From the NCBI GenBank assembly GCA_937907705.1, contig CALCVP010000079.1, forward strand, positions 1 to 64,000: a stretch of 64,000 bases of DNA, in the 5' to 3' direction. Numbering within the stretch: the stretch's first letter is position 1; the number at the start of each line of letters is the position of its first letter. Under the pieces are notes generated by a model. The model saw nothing but the letters and a program-made list of their open reading frames with translations. It was not told the origin of the DNA and made no database searches. The stretch is from an uncultured Prevotella sp. (GTDB taxonomy: Bacteria; Bacteroidota; Bacteroidia; Bacteroidales; Bacteroidaceae). Shown here piece by piece: positions 19,701 to 27,787 of the stretch. A program made the position numbers and the translations under genes.

Positions 19701-20376
19701 TTTCAGGGTTCTCAGCTGTACCACGTGTTACAGGACGCTCAGGTGAGAGAGCACGGTCGCGGAAGCGTTTAATGTCAGCTGGGTCGACCAACTTAGCTAC
19801 ATCTTCTTGATCGAGCAACTCAATCTTATGATATTCATGAGATGTACGGAATCCATCAAAGAAGTTGATGAAAGGAATGTCTGTCTTCAATGTAGCAAGA
19901 TGTGGAACTGCAGAGAGGTCCATAACTTCCTGTACTGAGCCAGAACAGAACATGGCAAAGCCTGTCTGACGGCAAGCCATAACATCCTGATGGTCACCGA
20001 AAATACAAAGAGAGTGAGAAGCCAATGTACGTGCAGAAACGTTGAACACACATGGAAGCATCTCACCTGCAATCTTGTACATATTAGGAATCATCAACAA
20101 CAGACCCTGAGAAGCGGTAAATGTTGTCGTCAAGGCACCTGCCTGAAGAGATCCATGTACGGCACCAGCGGCACCACCTTCTGACTGCATTTCCTGTACG
20201 CTGACAGTCTGACCCCACATGTTTTTGCGGCCTCTGGCAGCCCATTCGTCAACATGCTCCGCCATTGGTGATGACGGTGTGATAGGATAAATGGCAGCTA
20301 CCTCAGAGAACATATAGCTCACGTGAGCGGCAGCCTCGTTACCATCACAAGTGATAAACTTTTTTTCTTTAGCCAT
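16795..20376 (-). CDS. nifJ: Pyruvate:ferredoxin (flavodoxin) oxidoreductase
   Basis: A full-length single-chain PFOR of 1193 residues, cytoplasmic. It converts pyruvate and CoA to acetyl-CoA and CO2, passing electrons to ferredoxin or flavodoxin; this is a core step of anaerobic metabolism. The N-terminal pyrimidine-binding domain begins at the start codon, with the substrate loop YPITPSSPMAEH. Two ferredoxin-type 4Fe-4S motifs start at C692 (CIQCNKCSFVCP) and C747 (CLGCGNCADVCPG). A further cluster site has GACSGCGETPY, and the thiamine-diphosphate motif is GDGASYDIGYGG near D976 with NTGGQSS. Codon use is regular and the gene appears intact. It is separated by 104 bases from the ATPase gene upstream and looks unrelated to the glycan clusters. 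Confidence 0.97.
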   Translation of the reverse strand: MAKEKKFITCDGNEAAAHVSYMFSEVAAIYPITPSSPMAEHVDEWAARGRKNMWGQTVSVQEMQSEGGAAGAVHGSLQAGALTTTFTASQGLLLMIPNMYKIAGEMLPCVFNVSARTLASHSLCIFGDHQDVMACRQTGFAMFCSGSVQEVMDLSAVPHLATLKTDIPFINFFDGFRTSHEYHKIELLDQEDVAKLVDPADIKRFRDRALSPERPVTRGTAENPETFFTHREACNAAYDQIPEVVEHYMQELGKITGREHHLFDYYGAADADRVIILMGSATEAAREAIDYLTARGEKVGMVSVHLYRPFSVKHLLAAVPKSCKKIAVLDRTKEPGAEGEPLYLDVKSAFYDVENKPLIVGGRYGLGSSDTTPAKIIAVFNNLALNEPKNHFTVGIVDDVTFTSLPEVEEIPMGGEGMFEAKFYGLGADGTVGANKNSVKIIGDNTNKYCQAYFSYDSKKSGGFTCSHLRFGDHEIHSTYLVNTPNFVACHVQAYLHMYDVTRGLQKNGTFLLNTIFDGQELVDFMPNKVKRYFAQNNITVYTINATKIAQEIGLGNRTNTILQSAFFRITGVIPVDLAVEQMKKFIVKSYGKKGEDVVNLNYKAVDRGNEYKQLTVDPAWANLPDDEVKEDDAPAFVKELVRPINAQAGDLLKVSDFVKHNTVDGTWQNGTAAYEKRGVEAFVPVWNSENCIQCNKCSFVCPHSAIRPFVLTDDELKGFTGTTIEMKAPAAMKGMHFVIEPSVLDCLGCGNCADVCPGKKGEKALTMVPFRAGEQEAIDEAARWDYLVKGVKSKQNLVDIKQSPKNSQFAQPLFEFSGACSGCGETPYVKLVAQLFGDREMIANATGCSSIYSASIPSTPYTTNEKGQGPAFDNSLFEDFCEFGMGMVLGNKKMKERVEVLLNEVIANEKASDAYKEAAKEWIAAKDDADASKVAAEKLKPFIAEGAAAGCETCKELKTLEHYLVKRSQWIIGGDGASYDIGYGGLDHVIASGEDVNLLVLDTEVYSNTGGQSSKATPLGAIAQFAARGKRVRKKDLGMIATTYGYVYVAQVAMGADNAQCLKAIREAEAYPGPSLVIAYAPCINHGLKIKGGMGRSQAEEARAVACGYWHLWRYNPELAKQGKNPFSLDSKEPDWSLFQDYLMHEVRFMSVKKAYPNEADELFAATQKMAKLRYESYIRKSKEDWSDATEA

Positions 20377-20480
20377 TTTAATAAAATATTAATGTTAGTG
20401 TATCTTTTGTTTTAAATATCTTGATTTAAAATCTTGATGTTTTTGTTTTTATCTGCTCTTACTGGGCAACCTTTTCAGGT

Positions 20481-21668
20481 TTAGTATAAGAAGCCAAACA
20501 GCCATAACGGTATTTGGTTGTCTTTGCCTACCTCCGTATTGTATCTTGCGTAAATAGTTTCACTGTTCATTCTTATTTTTCCTGTATGGTTAGCATCGCA
20601 GATTCTGAATTTCTGTCGTTCGTCCACAATGTAGTAGCAATCCTTATTGCTTTGATTTACCTTATGGTCTTTCCATAGCGAATTGACAAAGAATGTCTCC
20701 ATTACATCTTGGTCTACAACCTTGATAGGATAGATAGCATACATCAAGTTAGAATTGTGCATCATTACTTTAGTTGGCTTTTTCGGAAATTCTTGTCCTA
20801 TTGGATAAATGATGTTGATAAGTCGAGCGTCTGCCAAATACTTGATATAGTTCATTACGGTTGCTCTGCTGGTCTCTATATCATTAGCCAACTGACTGAT
20901 ATTAGGTGCTTTGGGCCCTTCCACAGCCAACAAATAGAAGAGTTTCTTTATTTTCGTAAGATATTTCAGCTCTATTTGCTTGATAAAAAGAATGTCTACC
21001 TCCGTCATCATGTTCATTGTCTTGAGCAAGTTTTCAGAGAAGTTCCTGTGTTCAAGAAAGAATGGATAAAAGCCATGATGCAGATATTCTTGAAAATACT
21101 TATACGGTGACACCTCCGGCAGTATCTTTCTAACAATTCTTTCGTGATCGCTTAGTATTTCTTCAAGAGTATAAGGTTTGAAATTGGTGCCAGCCATCAG
21201 GTTGATGTATTCTCTGAACGAGAAGCCTCTCAGGTTGTGGCTGTGTACGATGCCGTTCAGTTCAGGGTTTTCCTCTTTTAACCTCATTACGCTGCTGCCT
21301 GTAAACACTATTTTCAACTCCGGGTATTTATCGTAGCACATACGGAGTTCTTGGCTCCAGTTCGGCTCTTTAAACACTTGGTCTATGAGCAACACCTTAC
21401 CACCATTCTTGTAGAACTCACCGGCAAAATCGGCAATACCTCGCCCCTGAAAATAAAAGTTGTTCATGTTTACATAGAGACAGCGACGGTCTCTGATGTC
21501 GAAATGCTCTTTAGCATATTGTAACAAGAAAGTTGTTTTTCCTACACCTCGTGTACCTTTGATGCCTATCATACGTTCACTCCAATTTATCTCGTCCATC
21601 AACAGACGATGAACTGGGGCATTGGTATGTTCCACCAAATATGCGTGTGTACGAAAGAAAGCTTCCAT
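20481..21668 (-). CDS. AAA-family ATPase with DUF4143 domain
   Basis: 395 residues, cytoplasmic. The Walker A motif is GTRGVGKTTFLLQYA at about 37-51 and the Walker B-like stretch is KVLLIDQVF at about 92-100, followed by a sensor-like IVFTGSSVMRL. The C-terminal half, with an HTH-like segment around NISQLANDIETSRATVMNYIKYL, fits DUF4143. Proteins of this AAA_14/DUF4143 family are widespread in Bacteroidetes and poorly understood; no substrate can be inferred. It has its own consensus promoter, so it is probably a single-gene unit. Confidence 0.85.
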   Translation of the reverse strand: MEAFFRTHAYLVEHTNAPVHRLLMDEINWSERMIGIKGTRGVGKTTFLLQYAKEHFDIRDRRCLYVNMNNFYFQGRGIADFAGEFYKNGGKVLLIDQVFKEPNWSQELRMCYDKYPELKIVFTGSSVMRLKEENPELNGIVHSHNLRGFSFREYINLMAGTNFKPYTLEEILSDHERIVRKILPEVSPYKYFQEYLHHGFYPFFLEHRNFSENLLKTMNMMTEVDILFIKQIELKYLTKIKKLFYLLAVEGPKAPNISQLANDIETSRATVMNYIKYLADARLINIIYPIGQEFPKKPTKVMMHNSNLMYAIYPIKVVDQDVMETFFVNSLWKDHKVNQSNKDCYYIVDERQKFRICDANHTGKIRMNSETIYARYNTEVGKDNQIPLWLFGFLY

Positions 21669-21694
21669 TCTTTTTCAAGTTTGTTTTCAATATG

Positions 21695-21726
21695 CAAAGA
21701 TAGTGTATTCTTCTTAATTTTGCAAA
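21695..21726 (-). promoter_or_regulatory. Promoter of the AAA/DUF4143 ATPase gene
   Basis: On the minus strand, TTTG (21723-21726), a 20-base spacer and TATCTTTG (21695-21702) match the Bacteroidetes sigma consensus, 27 bases before the start codon. Confidence 0.75.
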
Positions 21727-21898
21727 CTATACATTACAAAAATATTCTTTTTTTAGTTATTTTACACGTCAATAGCTTTAAGCCTTCATTATAGCTGGCA
21801 TTCAAGATGAAACGTATAGATGAAACACCTATTGGTACCGAAATACTTTTTAGCGCCCCCCCCTACTATTCAATATTAAAAATAATGAATGAACGTAC

Positions 21899-22759
21899 TT
21901 ATTTTCGTAAAAGTTGATTTACATCCAATCCCATATCTTGAGCTATCCAACGAGGCACCGCATCGGTATCATTGCAACCTATCACCAAATCTGCCTGTTG
22001 TTTTACCTCTTCAAAAGCATTGCTTACTGCCACACTCAAGTCTGCCTCGCGCATCATGGGCAAGTCATTCAGATTGTCGCCGAAAGCCACGACCCTATCT
22101 ACCTGCAACTGTCGGGTCAGATGTTTTACGGCAGCTGCCTTTGTAGTGTTTTCTTTGTAGATATCCAAAAATCCCAACTCTTCATTGAAGATATCATGAT
22201 AACAATTATAAAAACAAGGTATTCCACGTGATGTAATTTCATCAGACAACAGCCTTAACCGCTTAAAAGTGCCCATGGCAAAAATCAGCATAACATCTTC
22301 TTGTTCTTCTCCATGCAAGTTATTATTCAGAGTCAATTGCTTCAATGGCGTAGTAACACGAGGGTCTACAAAAGCATGTTCTGCAGCAGTTAAGGCCGGA
22401 TGATGATAAACCATAATGTGATTGTCATGCTTCCTGTATACAAAAGGATGAATGTCGAAATCATGGAATACAGCAAGTAACTGACTAACAACAGATTCAT
22501 CCAGAATGCGTGCCGACTCATAACAAGCTTTGCCATTGTTCCACAATGCTTCTCCTGCCATCACGATAAAAGGCAACGACGCTTTTACATCTTTCATCAG
22601 GTTGACAACCGTGGCTGGAGTGCGAGCCGTAGCCACGGTAAACAATGCACCGTAATTAACTATCAACTCATTCAATAGAGATATGGTAAATGGCGACAGC
22701 ACAGAAGAGCTATTGAGCAATGTCCCATCCATATCGCTGACATATAAAGTTTTAGACAT
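21899..22759 (-). CDS. Cof-type HAD-superfamily phosphatase
   Basis: About 286 residues from the ATG at 22759. This start puts the HAD motif I, DMDGTLLNSS, ten residues in, as usual; an ATG at 22795 would add 12 residues. Motif II is in VATARTPAT, motif III uses the lysine near KENTTKAAAVKHL, and motif IV is AFGDNLNDLPMM. The type C2 cap between motifs II and III identifies the Cof/YidA subgroup, which dephosphorylates sugar phosphates or other small phosphorylated metabolites. The exact substrate is not readable. It lies 70 bases downstream of the helicase-methylase gene on the same strand, perhaps by chance. Confidence 0.88.
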   Translation of the reverse strand: MSKTLYVSDMDGTLLNSSSVLSPFTISLLNELIVNYGALFTVATARTPATVVNLMKDVKASLPFIVMAGEALWNNGKACYESARILDESVVSQLLAVFHDFDIHPFVYRKHDNHIMVYHHPALTAAEHAFVDPRVTTPLKQLTLNNNLHGEEQEDVMLIFAMGTFKRLRLLSDEITSRGIPCFYNCYHDIFNEELGFLDIYKENTTKAAAVKHLTRQLQVDRVVAFGDNLNDLPMMREADLSVAVSNAFEEVKQQADLVIGCNDTDAVPRWIAQDMGLDVNQLLRK

Positions 22760-22829
22760 TTTTGTTGTTTTTGTACATAAAAGGTCAGAACACATCTTTA
22801 CAGAGGTTCTAACCTTTCATACGTTTTTG

Positions 22830-25800
22830 TTACTTTACTTTAGAGTCTATCCATTTCCATTCCTCATCGTCAATGTTCCACAACTCACAAAGGTATTCGT
22901 CTGTAAAGTTGCGGTCATACCTTCCTAAGTCAGGCACAAAGAGAAAACTCTTTTTTGTTACGTGCTGCGAGATGATGCCTTGCAATACCAAGAAGCGAAC
23001 AGTCTTGGTAAATAGATATGACTTAAAAGACTCTACTTCTTCACGGCTATCTGATGCAAAGGCTACCAGCCAAGCTTCTGTACAACACTCACTAGGGGCT
23101 GCAATACGCACATTAGACTCATAATAAAGCCCTACGGGTTTTGTAAAATCTGTCTGACCCGCAATGGGAGCTGGCGGAATAAGCAGTTTCCATTTGCCAA
23201 GGTTCTGCTCCGGGTCTACAATGTCTGCCGCATTAGCATATTGGCGACCTATTTTCTGCACAAACCAACAAGGCACGCCTGATGGTCGAGGGGCATAAGT
23301 AGTAGGTAAGCCAAAAGGCTTGCGAGACGAGATAACGCCACGCAGAGTAGAGCCTTGAGCATCTACATGTGCCATCACCTTGTCTACAATCTCCACGGCT
23401 TTATTATCGCGAATAAAGATGTCATATTCATTGAGTCTGCGCTTATCGCTACTCAATTTATGACCTTTTACATTATATACGGCACACTTTCCGTCATGAT
23501 TGCCACTCCACAAGAAATAACAGATGCCCCCGGCAATATCCGCAGACGGGAACAAGTCATGATAGTTAGGATAATCAAACAATTTCACCAAGTGGCTGTC
23601 TGTAAGCATCGATTCTCTAAAGTCATCCAACCCCTTGCCTCCTACATACCATCGTGCAGGCATAATCATTGAAATATAAGATGGTGATATCTTGCGAGCG
23701 ATATCAACAAATTTGTTATACACTGGCTTGGCACTTACACCATTGCCATTGTCCATGACTTGATAAGGAGGATTGCCGACTATAGCGTCGAATTTCATTT
23801 TCTTTATATTGTTAACTTTCCAAAATGATTTGCCATTTACTACGTACTTGGCAAAAAGGTTGCTGTTGTTTGAAATCTGATTAATGATATCATCAAAATG
23901 CAGAATATTTACTTTCGCGTCTTTAAAGCCCACCAAGGTGCGGCGTGTTATCATCTCTGACATTTTGCTCTTACAGAGAATAAATATGTTATTGCCAATA
24001 ACATCTTCCCACAGTTTCTCTGAATCCGCTTCCGACAAGCAGTCAAAGAGTCCCTGCACCTGTCCGCTTTTAATCTTGAAGATGCTGTAAGCCATGTACA
24101 GCGGATACAAACCTGTTTTGGAGTTCAGCTCCAACAACTTGGCATTGGGGTTCATAAACACCTTGTCCGTTACTTCGCCATTATACACGAAGCGTGGTTC
24201 TCTTAGCAGTTTTTGGTGGTCTTTGTCGTAGAAGTCGTATCCTCCCAAAGTCTCGCTCAACTGTATGTTTACCACACGCCAGGGAGTAAGAACCGTTTCC
24301 TTATCTGGATATTGAAAGTCTGACAAGATGTCTGCTATTTCATTGATACGTTCTTCCACAGGCAGTTTGTCTGCCGCTTTCACACGGTCTATAATGGCCT
24401 TGGCAGTAGCCACAAAGATATCTTCTCTATAAAAGTGCTTGAGTTTTGCAAAGAGAGCCATGGTAATGCCTGAAGGCATAAAATCATTCCACGAATCCGC
24501 GTCAATCTCTTTGATAAACGAGTCAAGTGTAAGAGATTCTATTTTGTCTACCGAACCATAAATCATTAAAGGGAAACGGGATGAAATACGGTTCAGAATA
24601 TCAAAAGCCATTTCGCGCTGAAGCTGTTCAGGCGTTTTGGTTGGCTTTGATGTACGGGGCTTTTCCGTTTGTGTGCGTTTGGCGGTTGGTTCCTTTTTGA
24701 AGGTTTCTCCTTCCACAGCCTGCATCTGCTTGATAGCAGACACACGGCCCAAATTAGCTCCTACAGCTTTTCCCTTAGCTATTGTTTCAGCCACAAGGTC
24801 CAGAAGCCTTATATCATTTTCCTTCAGGTTGTCAAGGTTGCGGTACAAGCAACGGTCTTTAAAGCCCTTGCGTATCAAGTTGTCTGCATACGCCTTGTTT
24901 ACCTCTTTGATAAATGTCTCTGCATTGTAGCATACAGCTTTAGCACCATCTATCATCAATATAGGACAATAATGCAAGAACTGTTCTATCACGCTTATTC
25001 TGTCTGCCTGTCCATAATAGTGAAGCATGTCGCTGATAAACTGGTCTATCACCGTAGTGGTTCTGTCTGGTGCAAAGTCAAATGCATAGCACTGTTCCTT
25101 TATGCGGCCATCCTTAAATGGAGTCTGGCTTCTGAATATGGTCTGCAAATAGCGTGTTGCCCCCGTGTCGTAGGCTCCAGACAGCATCATGACGCCAGTC
25201 CACTCCGGCACAGACACACCCATAGTAAGCCTGCCACATGTCAGCGTTATGGTCTTGTCGTGCAGTTTGATAGCTGCTTTCACACGCTCCAAAGCATCAT
25301 TCTCTTTGCGCGAAAATTCAGTAATATCTTCATTCTCCTTTACTGTGTCGCCATCTCCTGCCACATTTACTATCGCGTAATCCTTAAACACATTGTTGCT
25401 GCTCTGCTCTGAAAGCAACTGTGCCAAGCAACGAGCCGCCTTTACTCCCGGTACAGACCATAAGGTATGCTTCAATCGCCGGCGATAAGTGTCAGTAGAG
25501 AAAGGATAGTTGCTGCCTTCTTGTGTCAGCAGATTCAGAAAGGCTCTTACATCACTTTCATGTTCAAAGCAGTTGGTCTCATCGTTTACTCTAAACAGCT
25601 CCGTAAAGCTGAAATAGTCGGTATCTGTTTGTCTGTACTTACGCAATACCTTGCCAAGGTTGTAAGTCAGTATATTCATGCTTGCCAACCCTCTATACGG
25701 GTTGGGTTCACCAGGGTGCTCATCTGCCCAAGCGGCTTTTGCAGCCTGCTCCATATTGTAATCCCAGCGATACACTTGCTTGCTGCTGAAGAGCTGACGT

Positions 25801-26459
25801 ATATTATAAGGTGTACCTGATAGATAGAGTGTTTTCATGCCACGCTTCTTCTGCAACTCTTCCACCACATCGCTGCCTAACTTTGTCATTACGCCCTCAT
25901 GGGCTTCATCTATAATGAGCAAATCCCACTTAGCCGTAAAGAGTTCGTTGTTCTTGTCAAGATTACTCTTCTTGTTCACCCTTTTTGAACCACGCATATC
26001 CTGCATGGAAGCGAAATACACATATTTATAATCAGCCTCTTTGCGCGCGTTTTCTTCTAAGTATTGAAAAGCTAATCCTGCCCTTTGTTTTTCAACGGCA
26101 TTGGTTGTCTTGGCTTTACTGCCATAGTGATAGTTGGAAAAGCCTATCTTTGCAAAGTCATCAAACCATTCACTTCTTACAGCAGGTCTGTGTGTGAGGA
26201 TAAGCGTACGCTTAAAGCCACACCTTTTTACCACTTCAAGTGCACAGAGTGTCTTGCCAAAACGCATCTTGGCATCCCACAGCATACGCTTCTCACTACC
26301 AAAGCAAGCTATTGTAGCCTGTATAGCCTGTTCCTGTTCCTTTCTAAAAACAATAGATAGGTTTTGTGCGGTAGGCTGTTCAGATGATACACCTTGAGCC
26401 TGCGGCAATACTGTTTCTTGTATCAAGTCTTGACAACTTGCTTTTCTTGTACTTGGCAT
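22830..26459 (-). CDS. Superfamily 2 helicase fused to an Eco57I-like adenine methyltransferase
   Basis: 1209 residues, cytoplasmic. The N-terminal SF2 helicase has Walker A AKMRFGKT at 63-70, DEAH at 184-187 and SGT at 214-216; the second RecA domain extends to about 480 with MLSGAYDTGATRYLQTIFRSQ. After a lysine/threonine-rich linker near 590-620 comes a gamma-class N6-adenine methyltransferase: motif X-like LTPWRVVN near 720, motif I-like LLELNSKTGLYPLY near 770, and catalytic NPPY at 896-899. The last 250 residues could be a target-recognition region. Layout resembles type I/ISP-type restriction enzymes, but no PD-(D/E)XK nuclease motif is visible, and the usual N-terminal nuclease is missing. 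It starts two bases after the partner gene ends, so they are one operon. Confidence 0.85.
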   Translation of the reverse strand: MPSTRKASCQDLIQETVLPQAQGVSSEQPTAQNLSIVFRKEQEQAIQATIACFGSEKRMLWDAKMRFGKTLCALEVVKRCGFKRTLILTHRPAVRSEWFDDFAKIGFSNYHYGSKAKTTNAVEKQRAGLAFQYLEENARKEADYKYVYFASMQDMRGSKRVNKKSNLDKNNELFTAKWDLLIIDEAHEGVMTKLGSDVVEELQKKRGMKTLYLSGTPYNIRQLFSSKQVYRWDYNMEQAAKAAWADEHPGEPNPYRGLASMNILTYNLGKVLRKYRQTDTDYFSFTELFRVNDETNCFEHESDVRAFLNLLTQEGSNYPFSTDTYRRRLKHTLWSVPGVKAARCLAQLLSEQSSNNVFKDYAIVNVAGDGDTVKENEDITEFSRKENDALERVKAAIKLHDKTITLTCGRLTMGVSVPEWTGVMMLSGAYDTGATRYLQTIFRSQTPFKDGRIKEQCYAFDFAPDRTTTVIDQFISDMLHYYGQADRISVIEQFLHYCPILMIDGAKAVCYNAETFIKEVNKAYADNLIRKGFKDRCLYRNLDNLKENDIRLLDLVAETIAKGKAVGANLGRVSAIKQMQAVEGETFKKEPTAKRTQTEKPRTSKPTKTPEQLQREMAFDILNRISSRFPLMIYGSVDKIESLTLDSFIKEIDADSWNDFMPSGITMALFAKLKHFYREDIFVATAKAIIDRVKAADKLPVEERINEIADILSDFQYPDKETVLTPWRVVNIQLSETLGGYDFYDKDHQKLLREPRFVYNGEVTDKVFMNPNAKLLELNSKTGLYPLYMAYSIFKIKSGQVQGLFDCLSEADSEKLWEDVIGNNIFILCKSKMSEMITRRTLVGFKDAKVNILHFDDIINQISNNSNLFAKYVVNGKSFWKVNNIKKMKFDAIVGNPPYQVMDNGNGVSAKPVYNKFVDIARKISPSYISMIMPARWYVGGKGLDDFRESMLTDSHLVKLFDYPNYHDLFPSADIAGGICYFLWSGNHDGKCAVYNVKGHKLSSDKRRLNEYDIFIRDNKAVEIVDKVMAHVDAQGSTLRGVISSRKPFGLPTTYAPRPSGVPCWFVQKIGRQYANAADIVDPEQNLGKWKLLIPPAPIAGQTDFTKPVGLYYESNVRIAAPSECCTEAWLVAFASDSREEVESFKSYLFTKTVRFLVLQGIISQHVTKKSFLFVPDLGRYDRNFTDEYLCELWNIDDEEWKWIDSKVK

Positions 26460-26461
26460 AT

Positions 26462-27496
26462 TTATTTATCTATAAGTTCCTTAAATAATATACATTTTCC
26501 TTTTAAAGGCTCTGCACAGGTCCATTCCATTATTTTGCAGTAGGTACCGTTATGGACATTATTGTCATTCTTGCAGCAACCTTCACACGGCACCATCTGT
26601 TCTTTAAACGATTTGCCTTTTATCTGGGTTATGTTGCGTTCGTCATGGCAGGATTTAGGCACTACGAACTTGGTACCGTCCATTTGCCAAATGTTCCACG
26701 ATATAATCTCTGCGGCCTTCATCAGCGAATCTTTCTGAGGCATCTTTCCCCATCGAGCCACATAATAATCTATAAAGGTACACAGCAAGCTCTCGCGCGA
26801 GAGATACACGTTGTCTCCTTGCCAGTCAAAGCCGTAAACAGACTGCAAGGCTTGGTAAGCCTTGCGGCGCCAAAAGCGCTTGTTCAGCGTAGTAGGTTCA
26901 CTTGCCGTGTTTTCATTGATAATTCTGAACTTTCTGTCCAACAGACCTATGCGTTCACACAATGGGATGGTTGCTCCGGTAGTGGCATCATACCTGCTTA
27001 CCAGATAAGGAGATTCTCCACAGGCCATTTCCAATCTTTTAGCCTTCACATAGTCTTGCCACTTCTTGCCCACTGGAAATGCCACAGGGGAGCTTGATGC
27101 TTTCCACGTATGCCGTCCATCCTCATCTGTCAGCTCTTGGTTGAAAGCGTTTTTGTATCCAAACCATTTTTCATCTACCAAGTTGTTCTGCCTGTTGCAC
27201 ACCCAAGCGGGCGTAAATACTTCTGCCATGTCTTTAGACCGGGCGTTTTGCCAGGTCTCATGCTTCATGACCCGTGGCCTAATGACCAGCGCATTGTCAT
27301 CCATTACTTGTTCGGGCACAATCTGCGAGAAGAAGTCATATCCTTTACTTCCCAACGACAAATAATCATCGGTAGCCCAAAAGATATTTACCTGATGTGT
27401 TGAAGTGCTTAGGGTCTGGTCTTTTAAGAGCAAAGCTACCAACTCTGAAGTCTGTCTCACTTTATAGTTACCGTTTATGCCCATATCAACAGCCAT
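26462..27496 (-). CDS. Restriction endonuclease subunit M-like partner protein
   Basis: 344 residues. The gene is immediately upstream of the helicase-methylase. It has methyltransferase-like blocks without a catalytic NPPY: AEVFTPAWVCNRQNN at 91-105 looks like motif X, and LEMACGESPYLVSRYDA at 155-171 looks like a degenerate SAM-binding motif I. QSVYGFDWQGDNVYLSRESL at 218-237 could cover motifs II-III. The C-terminal 65 residues are cysteine-rich (C283, C304, C307, C308, C320, C327, C335), which could bind a metal. Proteins like this are usually annotated as restriction subunit M. It may be a specificity or dimerisation partner for the larger protein. Function is inferred from position and motifs only. 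Confidence 0.7.
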   Translation of the reverse strand: MAVDMGINGNYKVRQTSELVALLLKDQTLSTSTHQVNIFWATDDYLSLGSKGYDFFSQIVPEQVMDDNALVIRPRVMKHETWQNARSKDMAEVFTPAWVCNRQNNLVDEKWFGYKNAFNQELTDEDGRHTWKASSSPVAFPVGKKWQDYVKAKRLEMACGESPYLVSRYDATTGATIPLCERIGLLDRKFRIINENTASEPTTLNKRFWRRKAYQALQSVYGFDWQGDNVYLSRESLLCTFIDYYVARWGKMPQKDSLMKAAEIISWNIWQMDGTKFVVPKSCHDERNITQIKGKSFKEQMVPCEGCCKNDNNVHNGTYCKIMEWTCAEPLKGKCILFKELIDK

Positions 27497-27584
27497 TTGC
27501 CCTGAAGTATTTTTATCTTTAGTGTTTATTATTGCCCATTTATGGAAAATCTCTACAAAATTAATAATTCTATTTCAATTGGGA

Positions 27585-27607
27585 GCAGTATTTAAATAAA
27601 ATACTGC
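27585..27607. promoter_or_regulatory. Palindrome upstream of the helicase-methylase operon
   Basis: GCAGTATTT (27585-27593), a 5-base AAATA loop and AAATACTGC (27599-27607) form a perfect 9-bp inverted repeat, 89 bases before the start of the minus-strand operon. It could be an operator, or a terminator-like hairpin (followed by AAAATATTTTTT on the + strand). Confidence 0.4.
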
Positions 27608-27651
27608 AAAATATTTTTTCGGTATGCGCTCATAAGTAGTTGCGGTTTCTC

Positions 27652-27682
27652 TTTGCTCATATTACTTGTTTTATTAATTTTG
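27652..27682 (+). promoter_or_regulatory. Promoter of the ATP-grasp-like gene
   Basis: TTTG (27652-27655), exactly 19 bases, then TAATTTTG (27675-27682): a full match to the Bacteroidetes promoter consensus. The leader to the GTG start is about 100 bases. Confidence 0.75.
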
Positions 27683-27787
27683 CATGCCAATAAGGCTGGC
27701 TCTAAAACAAACAGGGTTCTATTTAGAAGCTGCTGAGTACAGATAACTTATGACATCAACTATCAGATAATAAAGGAGACGACAAAC

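Noticed and set aside
21856..21863. Run of eight C as a phase-variation switch
   Set aside because: It is not within a gene or between promoter boxes; no function can be argued.
24669..25412. 247-codon open frame opposite the helicase-methylase gene
   Set aside because: Antisense shadow; cysteine/tyrosine-rich translation with no recognisable motif.
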